Of a DNA stretch of 57,138 nucleotides, positions 17,958-24,994 are shown in pieces (positions within the stretch are counted from its first letter, which is position 1; every line of letters begins with the position of its first letter). This DNA is from Pseudonocardiaceae bacterium. GTDB taxonomy: Bacteria > Actinomycetota > Actinomycetes > Mycobacteriales > Pseudonocardiaceae. A program made the translations under genes and the position numbers. The notes below the pieces were generated by a model. That model did no database searches. It was not told the DNA's origin and was given only the letters and a program-made list of their open reading frames with translations. The stretch is from the NCBI GenBank assembly GCA_009379845.1, contig WHSZ01000036.1, forward strand, positions 1-57,138, given 5' to 3'.

Positions 17958-19190
17958 ATGCAGACCAGTGGAAAGTTTCGGGCCCGCGTGACAGCCGGTA
18001 TCGGGCTGGCCGGCGCCGCGGCTACGGTGACCGCTCTCGTGGCGACGCCGGCCCAGGGGCAGACCGGCGAGATCGAGCTGTCCGGCACCAAGACCGCGGT
18101 CGCGGACAGCTACATCGTGGTGCTGAAGGACGGCGCGACGGGAGTGCCGGCCAGGGCGGCGAACGCGGTGCAGGCGCTGACCAGGACGGCGACTGGCCTC
18201 GTCGATCGTTACGACGCCTCGCTGTCCAAGACGTTCGGGAAAGCGCTGAACGGTTTCTCGATCCATGCGACCAAGGCCGAAGCCGAGCGGTTGGCCGCGG
18301 ACGGCTCGGTCAAGTCGGTGATCCAGAACCAGCGCGTGCACATGACGGATGACCAGGCGAATCCGCCCTCCTGGGGACTGGACCGCATCGACCAGCCCGA
18401 CCTGCCCCTCGACCAGAACTACACCTACAACACTCCGGCGGACAACGTCACCGCGTATGTGATCGACACCGGGGTGCGGGCCAGCCACGCGACCTTCGAG
18501 GGCCGCGTCCAGGGTGGCAAGGACTTCGTCGACAACGACGACGACCCGAACGACGAGCAGGGCCACGGCACGCACGTGGCGGGCACCATCGGCGGTAAGG
18601 AGTACGGCGTCGCCAAGGGCGTCAAGATCGTGCCGGTCCGGGTGCTCGACGCCAACGGCAGCGGCACCACCGAGCAGGTTGTCGCCGGCATCGACTGGGT
18701 CGCGCAGAACGCGCAAGGTCCCTCGGTGGCCAACATGAGTCTCGGTGGCCCCGCCGACGAAGCCCTCGACCAGGCCGTCTCCGGCGCGATCGAGTCCGGC
18801 GTGAGCTTCGCGGTCGCGGCCGGCAACGAATCCTCGGACGCCGGCGGCTCGTCCCCGGCGAGGGTTCCGGAAGCGATCACCGTCGCGGCCAGCAACGACC
18901 AGGACAACCAGGCCGACTTCTCCAACTTCGGTGAGGTCGTCGACCTGTACGCGCCTGGTGAGGACATCGTCTCGGCGTCCAACTCTTCGGACGACGCGAA
19001 GGAGACGCTGAGTGGCACCTCGATGGCCGCCCCGCACGTCGCGGGAGGGGCCGCGCTGTTCCTGGCGAACAACCCGGATGCCACGCCACAGCAGGTGTCC
19101 GAGGGCCTGACCTCGAGCGCCGCACAGGACAAGATCCAGAATCCGTCGGAAGGCACGCCGAACCGGCTGCTCAACACCGTCGGTCAGTGA
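17958..19190 (+). CDS. Secreted subtilisin-like serine protease (S8, proteinase K-like)
   Basis: 410-aa secreted protease. The ATG at 17958 follows GGGAAGG by five bases. Residues 1-34 are a signal peptide (basic start, hydrophobic core, cleavage near AQG-QT). About 50-130 is an I9 propeptide that acts as chaperone and inhibitor (SYIVVLKDG). The S8 domain carries the catalytic triad: D170 in AYVIDTGV, H203 in GHGTHVAG and S355 in GTSMAAPHVAGG. There is no C-terminal P-domain or binding module. The order and length fit the actinomycete alkaline proteases of the proteinase K clade. It stands alone with its own promoter region. Confidence 0.95.
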   Translation: MQTSGKFRARVTAGIGLAGAAATVTALVATPAQGQTGEIELSGTKTAVADSYIVVLKDGATGVPARAANAVQALTRTATGLVDRYDASLSKTFGKALNGFSIHATKAEAERLAADGSVKSVIQNQRVHMTDDQANPPSWGLDRIDQPDLPLDQNYTYNTPADNVTAYVIDTGVRASHATFEGRVQGGKDFVDNDDDPNDEQGHGTHVAGTIGGKEYGVAKGVKIVPVRVLDANGSGTTEQVVAGIDWVAQNAQGPSVANMSLGGPADEALDQAVSGAIESGVSFAVAAGNESSDAGGSSPARVPEAITVAASNDQDNQADFSNFGEVVDLYAPGEDIVSASNSSDDAKETLSGTSMAAPHVAGGAALFLANNPDATPQQVSEGLTSSAAQDKIQNPSEGTPNRLLNTVGQ

Positions 19191-19260
19191 TCGATCCTCC
19201 GATGGCCCGGCGCGATGACGCGTCGGGCCACCGGTGTGTTCGCCATGCGATGCTCACCGC

Positions 19261-20022
19261 ATGCGTAGGAACATCGTGATAACCGGTGCCAGCGCCGGCC
19301 TCGGCATGGGCATGGCGCGGGAATTCGCCGCCAAGGGGCACAACCTCGCGCTGTGCGCCCGCCGCACGGAACGGCTCGTGCGGCTTCGGGACGAGTTGCT
19401 CGCCACGCATCCCGAGATCACCGTGGTGATCCGGCAGCTGGACGTCACCGAGCACGACGAGGTGTTCGCCGCGTTCGGTGAATTCACCGAGCAGCTCGGT
19501 GTGCTCGACCGGATCATCGTGAACGCCGGCCTCGGCAAGGGGCAGCCGCTGGGAACCGGGTATTTCTACGCGAACAAGCAGACGGCCGAGACCAACTTCG
19601 TCGCCGCGCTCGCGCAGTGCGAAGCGGCCATGGCGGTGTTCCGCGAGCAGCGCGACGGCCACCTGGTGATGATCTCCTCGATATCCGCGCTGCGCGGATT
19701 GCCCGGCACCATCACGACCTACGCGGCGACCAAGGCCGGGGTCGCGTCGCTGGCCGAAGGCATCCGCGCGGAAACGCTGGGTAAGTCCGCTCGGGGTACC
19801 TCGATCAAGGTCAGCACCGTCTATCCCGGCTACATTCGGTCCGAGATGAATGAGAAGCTGCCCAGAACCCCGCTGGTCGTCTCGCTCGAGAAGGGCTGCC
19901 GGGCGCTGGTAAAGGCGATCGATCGGGAACCGGCGCGGGCCTACGTTCCGGCGTGGCCGTGGACGGTGCTCGGCGCCCTGCTGCGGGTAGTTCCGCTCCG
20001 GCTGATCGCGAGGTTCGCCTGA
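19261..20022 (+). CDS. Short-chain dehydrogenase/reductase
   Basis: 253-aa classical SDR. NAD(P)-binding TGASAGLGMGMA is at about 7-18; NAG occurs in IIVNAGLGKG; catalytic Ser lies in MISSISALRG and Tyr/Lys in TYAATKAG. The C-terminus (WTVLGALLRVVPLRLIARF) is hydrophobic and may touch the membrane, as in mycobacterial SDRs of the same layout. The start at 19261 has no strong ribosome site and may be leaderless; an upstream ATG at 19234 is an alternative. Its stop overlaps the next start (TGATG), so it is co-translated with the histidine phosphatase. The substrate is unknown. Confidence 0.88.
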   Translation: MRRNIVITGASAGLGMGMAREFAAKGHNLALCARRTERLVRLRDELLATHPEITVVIRQLDVTEHDEVFAAFGEFTEQLGVLDRIIVNAGLGKGQPLGTGYFYANKQTAETNFVAALAQCEAAMAVFREQRDGHLVMISSISALRGLPGTITTYAATKAGVASLAEGIRAETLGKSARGTSIKVSTVYPGYIRSEMNEKLPRTPLVVSLEKGCRALVKAIDREPARAYVPAWPWTVLGALLRVVPLRLIARFA

Positions 20023-20675
20023 TGGGTGCGGTGTACCTGGTGCGGCACGGTCAGGCGTCGTTCGGCGCTGCCGACTACGACAAGCTTTCCGAGCTCGGGA
20101 TGCGGCAGTCCACCGCGTTGGGAGCCGTGTTGCGGCAGCGCGGCACCGCCTTCGCGCGGGTGATCAGCGGGACCATGCGCCGGCAGCGGCACACCGCCGA
20201 ACTGGCCGTTGCCGAGGCCGGTATCGAGGTGCCATGCGAGCAGGACGAGCGGTGGAACGAGTACGACCACGTCGGGGTGGTGGGCAAGCACGGCAACGCG
20301 GGCGGGAAGATCGGCTCGACGCGGGAGTTTCAGCGGGTGCTCGAGGCGTCCCTGCGCGCGTGGATCGACGAGGACAGTGCCTGCCCGGAGACCTGGGCTG
20401 TGTTCCGGGGCCGTGTCGAGGAAGCGTTCGGTGAGGTGATCGACGGTCTCGGCAGCGGCGAGCGGGCGCTGGTCTTCACCTCGGGCGGGGTGATCAGCGC
20501 GGTGTGCGCCGGACTGCTCGGCGGATCGCCGGAGGCGTTCATGGCGCTGAACCGGGTCGCGGTCAACGCGGGTGTCACCAAGCTGGTGACCGGACGATCC
20601 GGTGTGAGCCTGGTGTCCTACAACGAACACGCGCATTTCGAGGGCGACGCGGGCGAGTTGCTCACCTACCGGTAG
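20022..20675 (+). CDS. Histidine phosphatase family protein
   Basis: 217 aa, phosphoglycerate-mutase fold. The phosphoacceptor motif is VRHGQ with H9, and a second conserved arginine-histidine pair appears in MRRQRHTAELA. In the usual second catalytic motif (HGG) this protein has TSGGVI, with Ser in place of His, a variant frequent in actinobacterial members. It probably hydrolyses a small phosphate ester in the cytoplasm; the substrate is not evident. The start overlaps the stop of the SDR gene. Confidence 0.9.
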   Translation: MGAVYLVRHGQASFGAADYDKLSELGMRQSTALGAVLRQRGTAFARVISGTMRRQRHTAELAVAEAGIEVPCEQDERWNEYDHVGVVGKHGNAGGKIGSTREFQRVLEASLRAWIDEDSACPETWAVFRGRVEEAFGEVIDGLGSGERALVFTSGGVISAVCAGLLGGSPEAFMALNRVAVNAGVTKLVTGRSGVSLVSYNEHAHFEGDAGELLTYR

Positions 20676-20689
20676 CGGTTCGGGGTGGT

Positions 20690-20737
20690 GTGTGGTCATT
20701 CGTCCGCTGGGTGCGCTTTCTCGGCGATTGACCACAC
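20690..20737. terminator. Possible hairpin after the histidine phosphatase gene
   Basis: GTGTGGTCA (20690-20698) and TGACCACAC (20729-20737) form a 9-bp inverted repeat with a 30-base loop, 14 bases after the phosphatase stop. It may be a terminator, or a regulator site for the following secretion-associated operon. Confidence 0.35.
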
Positions 20738-20836
20738 GAGCACCTTCATGACGTTTAGTATCCAGACGGTCACCAGGACGGCTGCACAACGGTGGCACTA
20801 CGGGGAGCGCGAGCAGCTTCGGAATTTAGGGGGCAC

Positions 20837-21202
20837 GTGGTTCATCAAGGCAAAGAGTTCGGCATTGACCTGTACGAGCTGGAGAAGGTGGCGAAGGAGC
20901 ACTTCCCTGCCATCTCGACCGTCTACGGTGATGCGCTGGGTAACTGCGATCGCGTCCTCTCCACAGTGGACGGGGCGATGCGGCGGCCCGAGCATTTCGG
21001 TGACGGGTTTGGCCCAGTGCACAAAGCCTATGTCGAGCTGCACAACGCCGCGGCGGGAATTCTGAAGGAGACCAGGACCAACCTGGACGAAACGGCGATA
21101 GCGCTGGACAAGGCCGCGCGGGCATACGCGGAAACCGACCAGGCAGCGGCCGCCGAGATGGAGCGCCGCATGCACAGCGACCCGCTCACACCGGAGAACT
21201 GA
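20837..21202 (+). CDS. EspC-like type VII secretion-associated protein
   Basis: 121 aa, all-helical. The GTG at 20837 is preceded by AGGGGG; the ATG at 20792 is out of place for a ribosome site. The two predicted helices are separated by an acidic/glycine turn. The C-terminal part AALDKAARAYAETD-like segment holds YAETD (97-101), the Y-x3-D/E signal of ESX substrates. Proteins of this size with such an end belong to the EspC/WXG100-like group exported by type VII secretion. It opens a four-gene set with the WXG-type protein downstream. No ESX ATPase or membrane gene is in the window, so the secretion machine must be elsewhere. Confidence 0.75.
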   Translation: MVHQGKEFGIDLYELEKVAKEHFPAISTVYGDALGNCDRVLSTVDGAMRRPEHFGDGFGPVHKAYVELHNAAAGILKETRTNLDETAIALDKAARAYAETDQAAAAEMERRMHSDPLTPEN

Positions 21203-21205
21203 CCC

Positions 21206-21358
21206 ATGAGCTTCGACGAGCTGATGCGGCACGCGAAGGAAATCACGGACAAGGCCGTCGAGAAGGAAGGTCTAGACGAGGCCAAGATCAATGCCCAGGC
21301 AACGGAGGGCAAGGGATACCGCCGCCGGTCCTCGCGAACCCGACGCTGGAGAAGATGA
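21206..21358 (+). CDS. N-terminal fragment of a WXG-type protein (frameshifted)
   Basis: ATG at 21206, four bases after the previous stop, gives 50 aa. The first 36 residues (MSFDELMRHAKEITDKAVEK and on) look natural and helical. After ATEGKG the frame turns into an Arg-rich tail with AGA codons and stops at 21358. One base is apparently missing near the AAGGGA at 21311-21316: shifting there gives GIPPPVLANPTLEK and runs straight into the next frame with normal codon bias. The stop overlaps the next ATG (ATGA), so a true two-gene arrangement cannot be excluded, but a frameshift is more likely. Confidence 0.5.
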   Translation: MSFDELMRHAKEITDKAVEKEGLDEAKINAQATEGKGYRRRSSRTRRWRR

Positions 21359-21963
21359 CGACGGCGGGTGGCTACCTGCAGGGCTGGAACGGTGCGGCCG
21401 CGATGGCGTTCAACGAGAACTTCATCGACACCTTCAGACCGATCTGCCGTAACCAGTTCATCCTGCTCGCGACCATGAAGAACGCTCTTGAGGCGCACCG
21501 AGAAATGTGGCGCAGCGCGCGCAAGGACATCGACACGATCGCACACACCACGATGGACGCGCTCGGCAACGCGGGTGGCTGCGGCAAGAACCAATGGAGC
21601 TTCGGATTCTCGGTGCTCTCGGCTGTCGGCGCCATCATAAGTGTGCCGCTTGCCGCCGTGACCGGAGGAGGTCCTCTTGCGATCGCGGCGATCGGGGCGG
21701 TGGGGTCGGCGGGCAGCGCCGGCGCAGCCGGTATTTCGGCGAGCGGCGACTCGGCTGAGGACATCACCAACTCGATGAGGCAGGCGATCGAACGACTCAC
21801 CCGGCATATTCAGGAGTCCGAGGCGGAAATCGTGAGGGCACTGCAGAAGACCGCCGGCGCGGTGAACGGCGGGAAGGACGTCTTCGTCGCTCCCCGTCCA
21901 GAACTCGCCGGCATGAGGGACGGCGAGCTCACCGCCGATAGTGGCATGGGCAGGTCGGACTAG
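21355..21963 (+). CDS. WXG100-like type VII secretion target, main part
   Basis: 202 aa from the ATG at 21355; with the preceding fragment the intact protein would be about 250 aa. Early in the frame GYLQGWNGAAAMAF carries a W-x-G turn, followed by long amphipathic helices (QFILLATMKNALEAHREMWR). The centre has a Gly/Ala-rich hydrophobic stretch (about 80-125) that could insert in a membrane, and the end is helical again. This matches the larger WXG-type proteins found beside EspC-like genes in Amycolatopsis-type genomes. The role is probably as a secreted or cell-envelope partner of a type VII system. The gene is probably broken, or misread, at its 5' end. Confidence 0.65.
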   Translation: MTTAGGYLQGWNGAAAMAFNENFIDTFRPICRNQFILLATMKNALEAHREMWRSARKDIDTIAHTTMDALGNAGGCGKNQWSFGFSVLSAVGAIISVPLAAVTGGGPLAIAAIGAVGSAGSAGAAGISASGDSAEDITNSMRQAIERLTRHIQESEAEIVRALQKTAGAVNGGKDVFVAPRPELAGMRDGELTADSGMGRSD

Positions 21964-21975
21964 GGGGCGAGAGCG

Positions 21976-22464
21976 GTGGAACTGTTGGCCGATCGGCTGG
22001 ACGGCATTCGGGTGCACGTACGTGCACCGGGAGCCGACATCGAAGCGGAGCTGCGCAACCGTACCAATATCACATTGTCGTTCGGGGAAAGCGTCTATGA
22101 CTTCGCCAGTGAATCGGCGCTGGAGAGCGCACTGACCAGCATCGCGCGGTTGCTGTGGACCGGCTGGCAGTGCCAGTACCGGGCGGCGATCGACGAGACG
22201 GATCTGAACATCGATCCGGACGACCAGCACGACTTGAATTTCTTCGCCGAGCGCGACGAGATCGAGGCTACCGTCGAGTCGAGCGACGGGCGGATCAGGA
22301 TCTCCGCGGTAGGCATGGAGAACTTCTCGGTGCGGATCACGCCCGGCACGGTGCGTGAGATTTCCGAAGGCGAGTTCACCGCGAATGTCACGGAGGCGTC
22401 CACCAAGCTGATCCAGGAGTACCAAGACAAGGTGAACGAGCTGAAGAAGCGGTACTACGGATGA
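21976..22464 (+). CDS. Protein of unknown function in the type VII-associated set
   Basis: 162 aa from a GTG at 21976 with GGGGGCGAG upstream. There are no membrane segments. The N-terminus (MELLADRLDGIRVHVRAPGA) is followed by an acidic middle (DPDDQHDLNFFAERDEIEAT), and the end is a helix (STKLIQEYQDKVNELKKRYY). Small proteins of similar design, some related to YbaB, accompany WXG-type genes in actinomycetes. The last bases overlap the next start (ATGA), showing co-translation. The function is unknown. Confidence 0.7.
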   Translation: MELLADRLDGIRVHVRAPGADIEAELRNRTNITLSFGESVYDFASESALESALTSIARLLWTGWQCQYRAAIDETDLNIDPDDQHDLNFFAERDEIEATVESSDGRIRISAVGMENFSVRITPGTVREISEGEFTANVTEASTKLIQEYQDKVNELKKRYYG

Positions 22465-23291
22465 CGAAACGCAAGCTGCTAGTGGTGGTGGCGGTAGTCG
22501 TGGTGGTCGCCGCCGCCACCGTCACCACTGTCGTCCTCACCCGGAGCAACAGCACTCCGTCGGCGAAGCCCTGTGAGATCCCGAAGTCGGTTCGCGAGAA
22601 GCCGGTCTCGGCGAAGACCGCGCCGGGCGGTGGCGGGATCCGCGTGGTGGAGCAGGGGTTCTCGCAGGCGTCCGCGGACCTGAGTATGGGTGCGGTACTG
22701 CAGAACACTAGCGACCGAACCGCCTACCGGACCAAGGTGGCGTTCCGGATATTCGCTTCCCCGGACCACGAACCATCGGAGCCGCCCGAGGAGGTGGTTA
22801 TGACTACGGAGATTCCGGTGATGATGCCCGGCCAACAGGTCGGGGTCGGACGGGGAGCCGGCCTTGGCTGGGGTCGCGTGACGTCCGTCGCCACCGAGCG
22901 GAAAACGACGACATGGCTACCGAAGGGCGCCCTCGGCAGCCAGTTCGTCCCGACGGCCACCACCTACAAACGTATGATTCCTCCGTATGACGTCGTCCGC
23001 TATACCGAGAATTCGGAGAATTGCCGGGCGCTGACGAACCGCCGGACCGCTGTGGTGTTCCGCGACGCGGGCGGGAAGATCGTGGGTGGCGACCTTGCTG
23101 ATCCCGACGGCAAGGGCCGCCCGGTTAGCGGACAGCAGCCTCCGTCGAGCCCGTCGTGCTCACCGGGGGAGCGCGAGACGTGGATTGTCCCGCCGACCGG
23201 GGCGCCGCCGAACGTGGACGGCAAACGCACCCGGCTCTATTCGTACTGCGACCTCAACGCCCCACCGTCCGATGTGAACCAAACGTACTGA
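22461..23291 (+). CDS. Membrane-anchored extracellular protein in the type VII-associated set
   Basis: 276 aa. One N-terminal transmembrane helix (about 6-27: LLVVVAVVVVVAAATVTTVV) follows a short basic start (MTKRK), so the rest faces outside. The exported part has several cysteines (CEIPKSV, NCRAL, SCSPGE, YCDLN), which may form disulfides, and Pro-rich linkers. I do not recognise the fold. It ends the four-gene operon begun by the EspC-like gene, with which it shares overlap-type spacing. Confidence 0.75.
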   Translation: MTKRKLLVVVAVVVVVAAATVTTVVLTRSNSTPSAKPCEIPKSVREKPVSAKTAPGGGGIRVVEQGFSQASADLSMGAVLQNTSDRTAYRTKVAFRIFASPDHEPSEPPEEVVMTTEIPVMMPGQQVGVGRGAGLGWGRVTSVATERKTTTWLPKGALGSQFVPTATTYKRMIPPYDVVRYTENSENCRALTNRRTAVVFRDAGGKIVGGDLADPDGKGRPVSGQQPPSSPSCSPGERETWIVPPTGAPPNVDGKRTRLYSYCDLNAPPSDVNQTY

Positions 23292-23321
23292 CGGGTTGGC
23301 CGCACCGAAGGGGACGGCGTG

Positions 23322-23654
23322 CTAGGCGTGCAGCACATAGCCGATACCGGCCAGGCCGAGCAGGGCGACCAGCAGCGTCACGCCGGCAGGCAGCAGCCCG
23401 TCGCCGATCGGTCGCGCCCGCCGAAACAGCACGGCGGTACGCCGGTAGCGGGCGCCGGCCAGCACGCTCACCAGCACCGCGAGCGGCAGGCAGGTCACGG
23501 TGATCACGACAGCGAGCGGAATGCTCGCGTGCGCGGCCAGCCTCGCCAGCGCGACCGAGGCGACCAGCACGGACAGGCAGGAGCGCAACCACGCCAGCGC
23601 CGTGCGCTCGGTCTGCAGGCCCGCATCCGGCGGCGGCTCGGCACCGGACGTCAT
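23322..23654 (-). CDS. DUF202 membrane protein
   Basis: 110 aa. DUF202 signature at the N-terminus (LQTERTALAWLRSCLSVLVA) and three predicted membrane helices. The ATG at 23654 overlaps the stop of the second DUF202 gene (ATGA), so the pair is co-translated. The family function is unknown; small DUF202 pairs are widespread in actinobacteria. Confidence 0.85.
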   Translation of the reverse strand: MTSGAEPPPDAGLQTERTALAWLRSCLSVLVASVALARLAAHASIPLAVVITVTCLPLAVLVSVLAGARYRRTAVLFRRARPIGDGLLPAGVTLLVALLGLAGIGYVLHA

Positions 23655-24025
23655 GCTCGCACCGCGACAACCAGAGCCACCACGCCGGCGAGCGCGAGGC
23701 CGATCCCGAACACCGCCGCGAGCCGCAGCGGGGGCAGCGGGCGTCCCAGCCGCATCGCACGTTCGGTCGCCGCCCAGCGCACGAACGCCCCGGTGCTGCA
23801 CACGATTCCGAGCGCGAGCAGCCCGACGGCCAGTGCCTTCTCCAGCTCGCCCCCCGGAATCAGGGCCTGCACACCGACGCCACCCGCCATCAGCGCGAGC
23901 CCGGTGCGCAGCCAAGCGAGGAAGGTGCGCTCGTTGGCCAGGGTGAATCGCGGATCGGGCTCGGCTCCGACCCCGTAAACCCGGCGCGGCCACCGCATCC
24001 GAGCACCCGGCTGGTTATCGCTCAC
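23651..24025 (-). CDS. YidH-like DUF202 membrane protein
   Basis: 124 aa. The N-terminal cytoplasmic part contains RFTLANERTFLAWLRTGLAL, the DUF202/YidH signature, followed by three membrane helices. It is the first gene of the pair. The ATG start at 24025 lies 90 bases after the end of the esterase-PKS operon, from which it is separated by a hairpin. The function is unknown. Confidence 0.88.
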   Translation of the reverse strand: MSDNQPGARMRWPRRVYGVGAEPDPRFTLANERTFLAWLRTGLALMAGGVGVQALIPGGELEKALAVGLLALGIVCSTGAFVRWAATERAMRLGRPLPPLRLAAVFGIGLALAGVVALVVAVRA

Positions 24026-24067
24026 AGGTCCACGATAGTGATCTCGCTCCGGCGCTCACGCCCAGCA

Positions 24068-24108
24068 CCCCGGCCCGCACAATGTGCCGGCATCGTGCGG
24101 CCCCGGGG
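24068..24108 (-). terminator. Imperfect hairpin after the esterase gene
   Basis: CCGCAC (24075-24080) pairs with GTGCGG (24095-24100). The stem continues outward through GG/CC and CCCC/GGGG with one mismatch and one bulge. It lies eight bases beyond the stop of the last gene in the FAAL-PKS-esterase operon and probably ends that transcript. Confidence 0.5.
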
Positions 24109-24115
24109 AGCGAGG

Positions 24116-24994
24116 TCACGCCGCCGCGCGGACCGAGGAACGCAGGTACGGCCCGAACGAGTCCACCATCCGTCGCCAGGTGGTCCAGAAGTGGGTGCCA
24201 GGACCGAAATCGGTGGTGACCGGAATGTCCAGATCGAACAGTTTGGTCGCCAGATCCTCGCTCATGGAACGGGAAAGCCGTTCGATCAGGCCCATTCCGG
24301 GAACCCGCTCCTCACCTGGCACCCGGCTACCGTCCCCGGCTGCCAGGTAAATGTCCGTGCCACGCAACCTGTCCGCGAGCAGGTACGGGTCGTTGGCCGC
24401 CCAGCGCTGCGCGCTACGCCTGCGCGGACCCCAGATCGTGCCCGGCCGCTCGCCTTCCTTCAGCATCAGGGCCGCCAGGATGCTGGACCAGCCGCGCCGC
24501 GAGATATGCATCAACCCGCTGAACGAGGCGACGGTCCGGAACAGCCCAGGGTTGCGCACCGCGTACATCAGCGCACCGTAGCCACCCATGGACAGCCCGG
24601 CCGCGATACGCGTATCGCTTGCCCCGTAACGGTTTTCCAGCAGCTGGCGAATCTCGACGAGATGGAAGGTCTCCCACCGAGGGATCGTGCCGGCCCGATC
24701 GGGCACCTGCCAATCCGTGTAGTACCCGACCCGACCAGCTTCGGGCAGCACGGCGAGTACCCCGGCCCGGCTGGCGTGTTCCGCGATACCGGTATGCGTG
24801 GTCCAGCTCCGCGGACCGTCCGAGGAACCGTGCAGCAGGTACAGCACCGGCCAGCGGTCCGAATCCCCTGGCCGCCAGCCGGGCGGGGTCAGGATCCGAG
24901 CGGAGACCTCCCTGCCCATCGCGGCCGAGCGCAACCGGAGGTCCCGCACGTGATCGCCGGTTTCCGTTTCGCGGACGATCTCCAGCACGCTCAT
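24116..24994 (-). CDS. Esterase of the antigen 85 / esterase D superfamily
   Basis: 292-aa alpha/beta hydrolase. The nucleophile elbow is GLSMGG (S135), the likely acid is Asp in IYLAAGDGS, and the His is H268 in GTHFWTT. The fold and motif place it with esterase D and the mycolyltransferases, which move acyl chains between sugars. It has no signal peptide, unlike true antigen 85, so it should act inside the cell or at the inner face of the membrane. The ATG overlaps the PKS stop (ATGA), so it is made with the synthase. The likely job is to transfer or hydrolyse the PKS product; this is inferred from context. Confidence 0.85.
   Translation of the reverse strand: MSVLEIVRETETGDHVRDLRLRSAAMGREVSARILTPPGWRPGDSDRWPVLYLLHGSSDGPRSWTTHTGIAEHASRAGVLAVLPEAGRVGYYTDWQVPDRAGTIPRWETFHLVEIRQLLENRYGASDTRIAAGLSMGGYGALMYAVRNPGLFRTVASFSGLMHISRRGWSSILAALMLKEGERPGTIWGPRRRSAQRWAANDPYLLADRLRGTDIYLAAGDGSRVPGEERVPGMGLIERLSRSMSEDLATKLFDLDIPVTTDFGPGTHFWTTWRRMVDSFGPYLRSSVRAAA

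Noticed and set aside
21300..21320. Programmed -1 ribosomal frameshifting in the WXG-type gene
   Set aside because: No X-XXY-YYZ slippery heptamer lies at the frame change and no strong downstream pseudoknot is evident. A simple base deletion explains it better.
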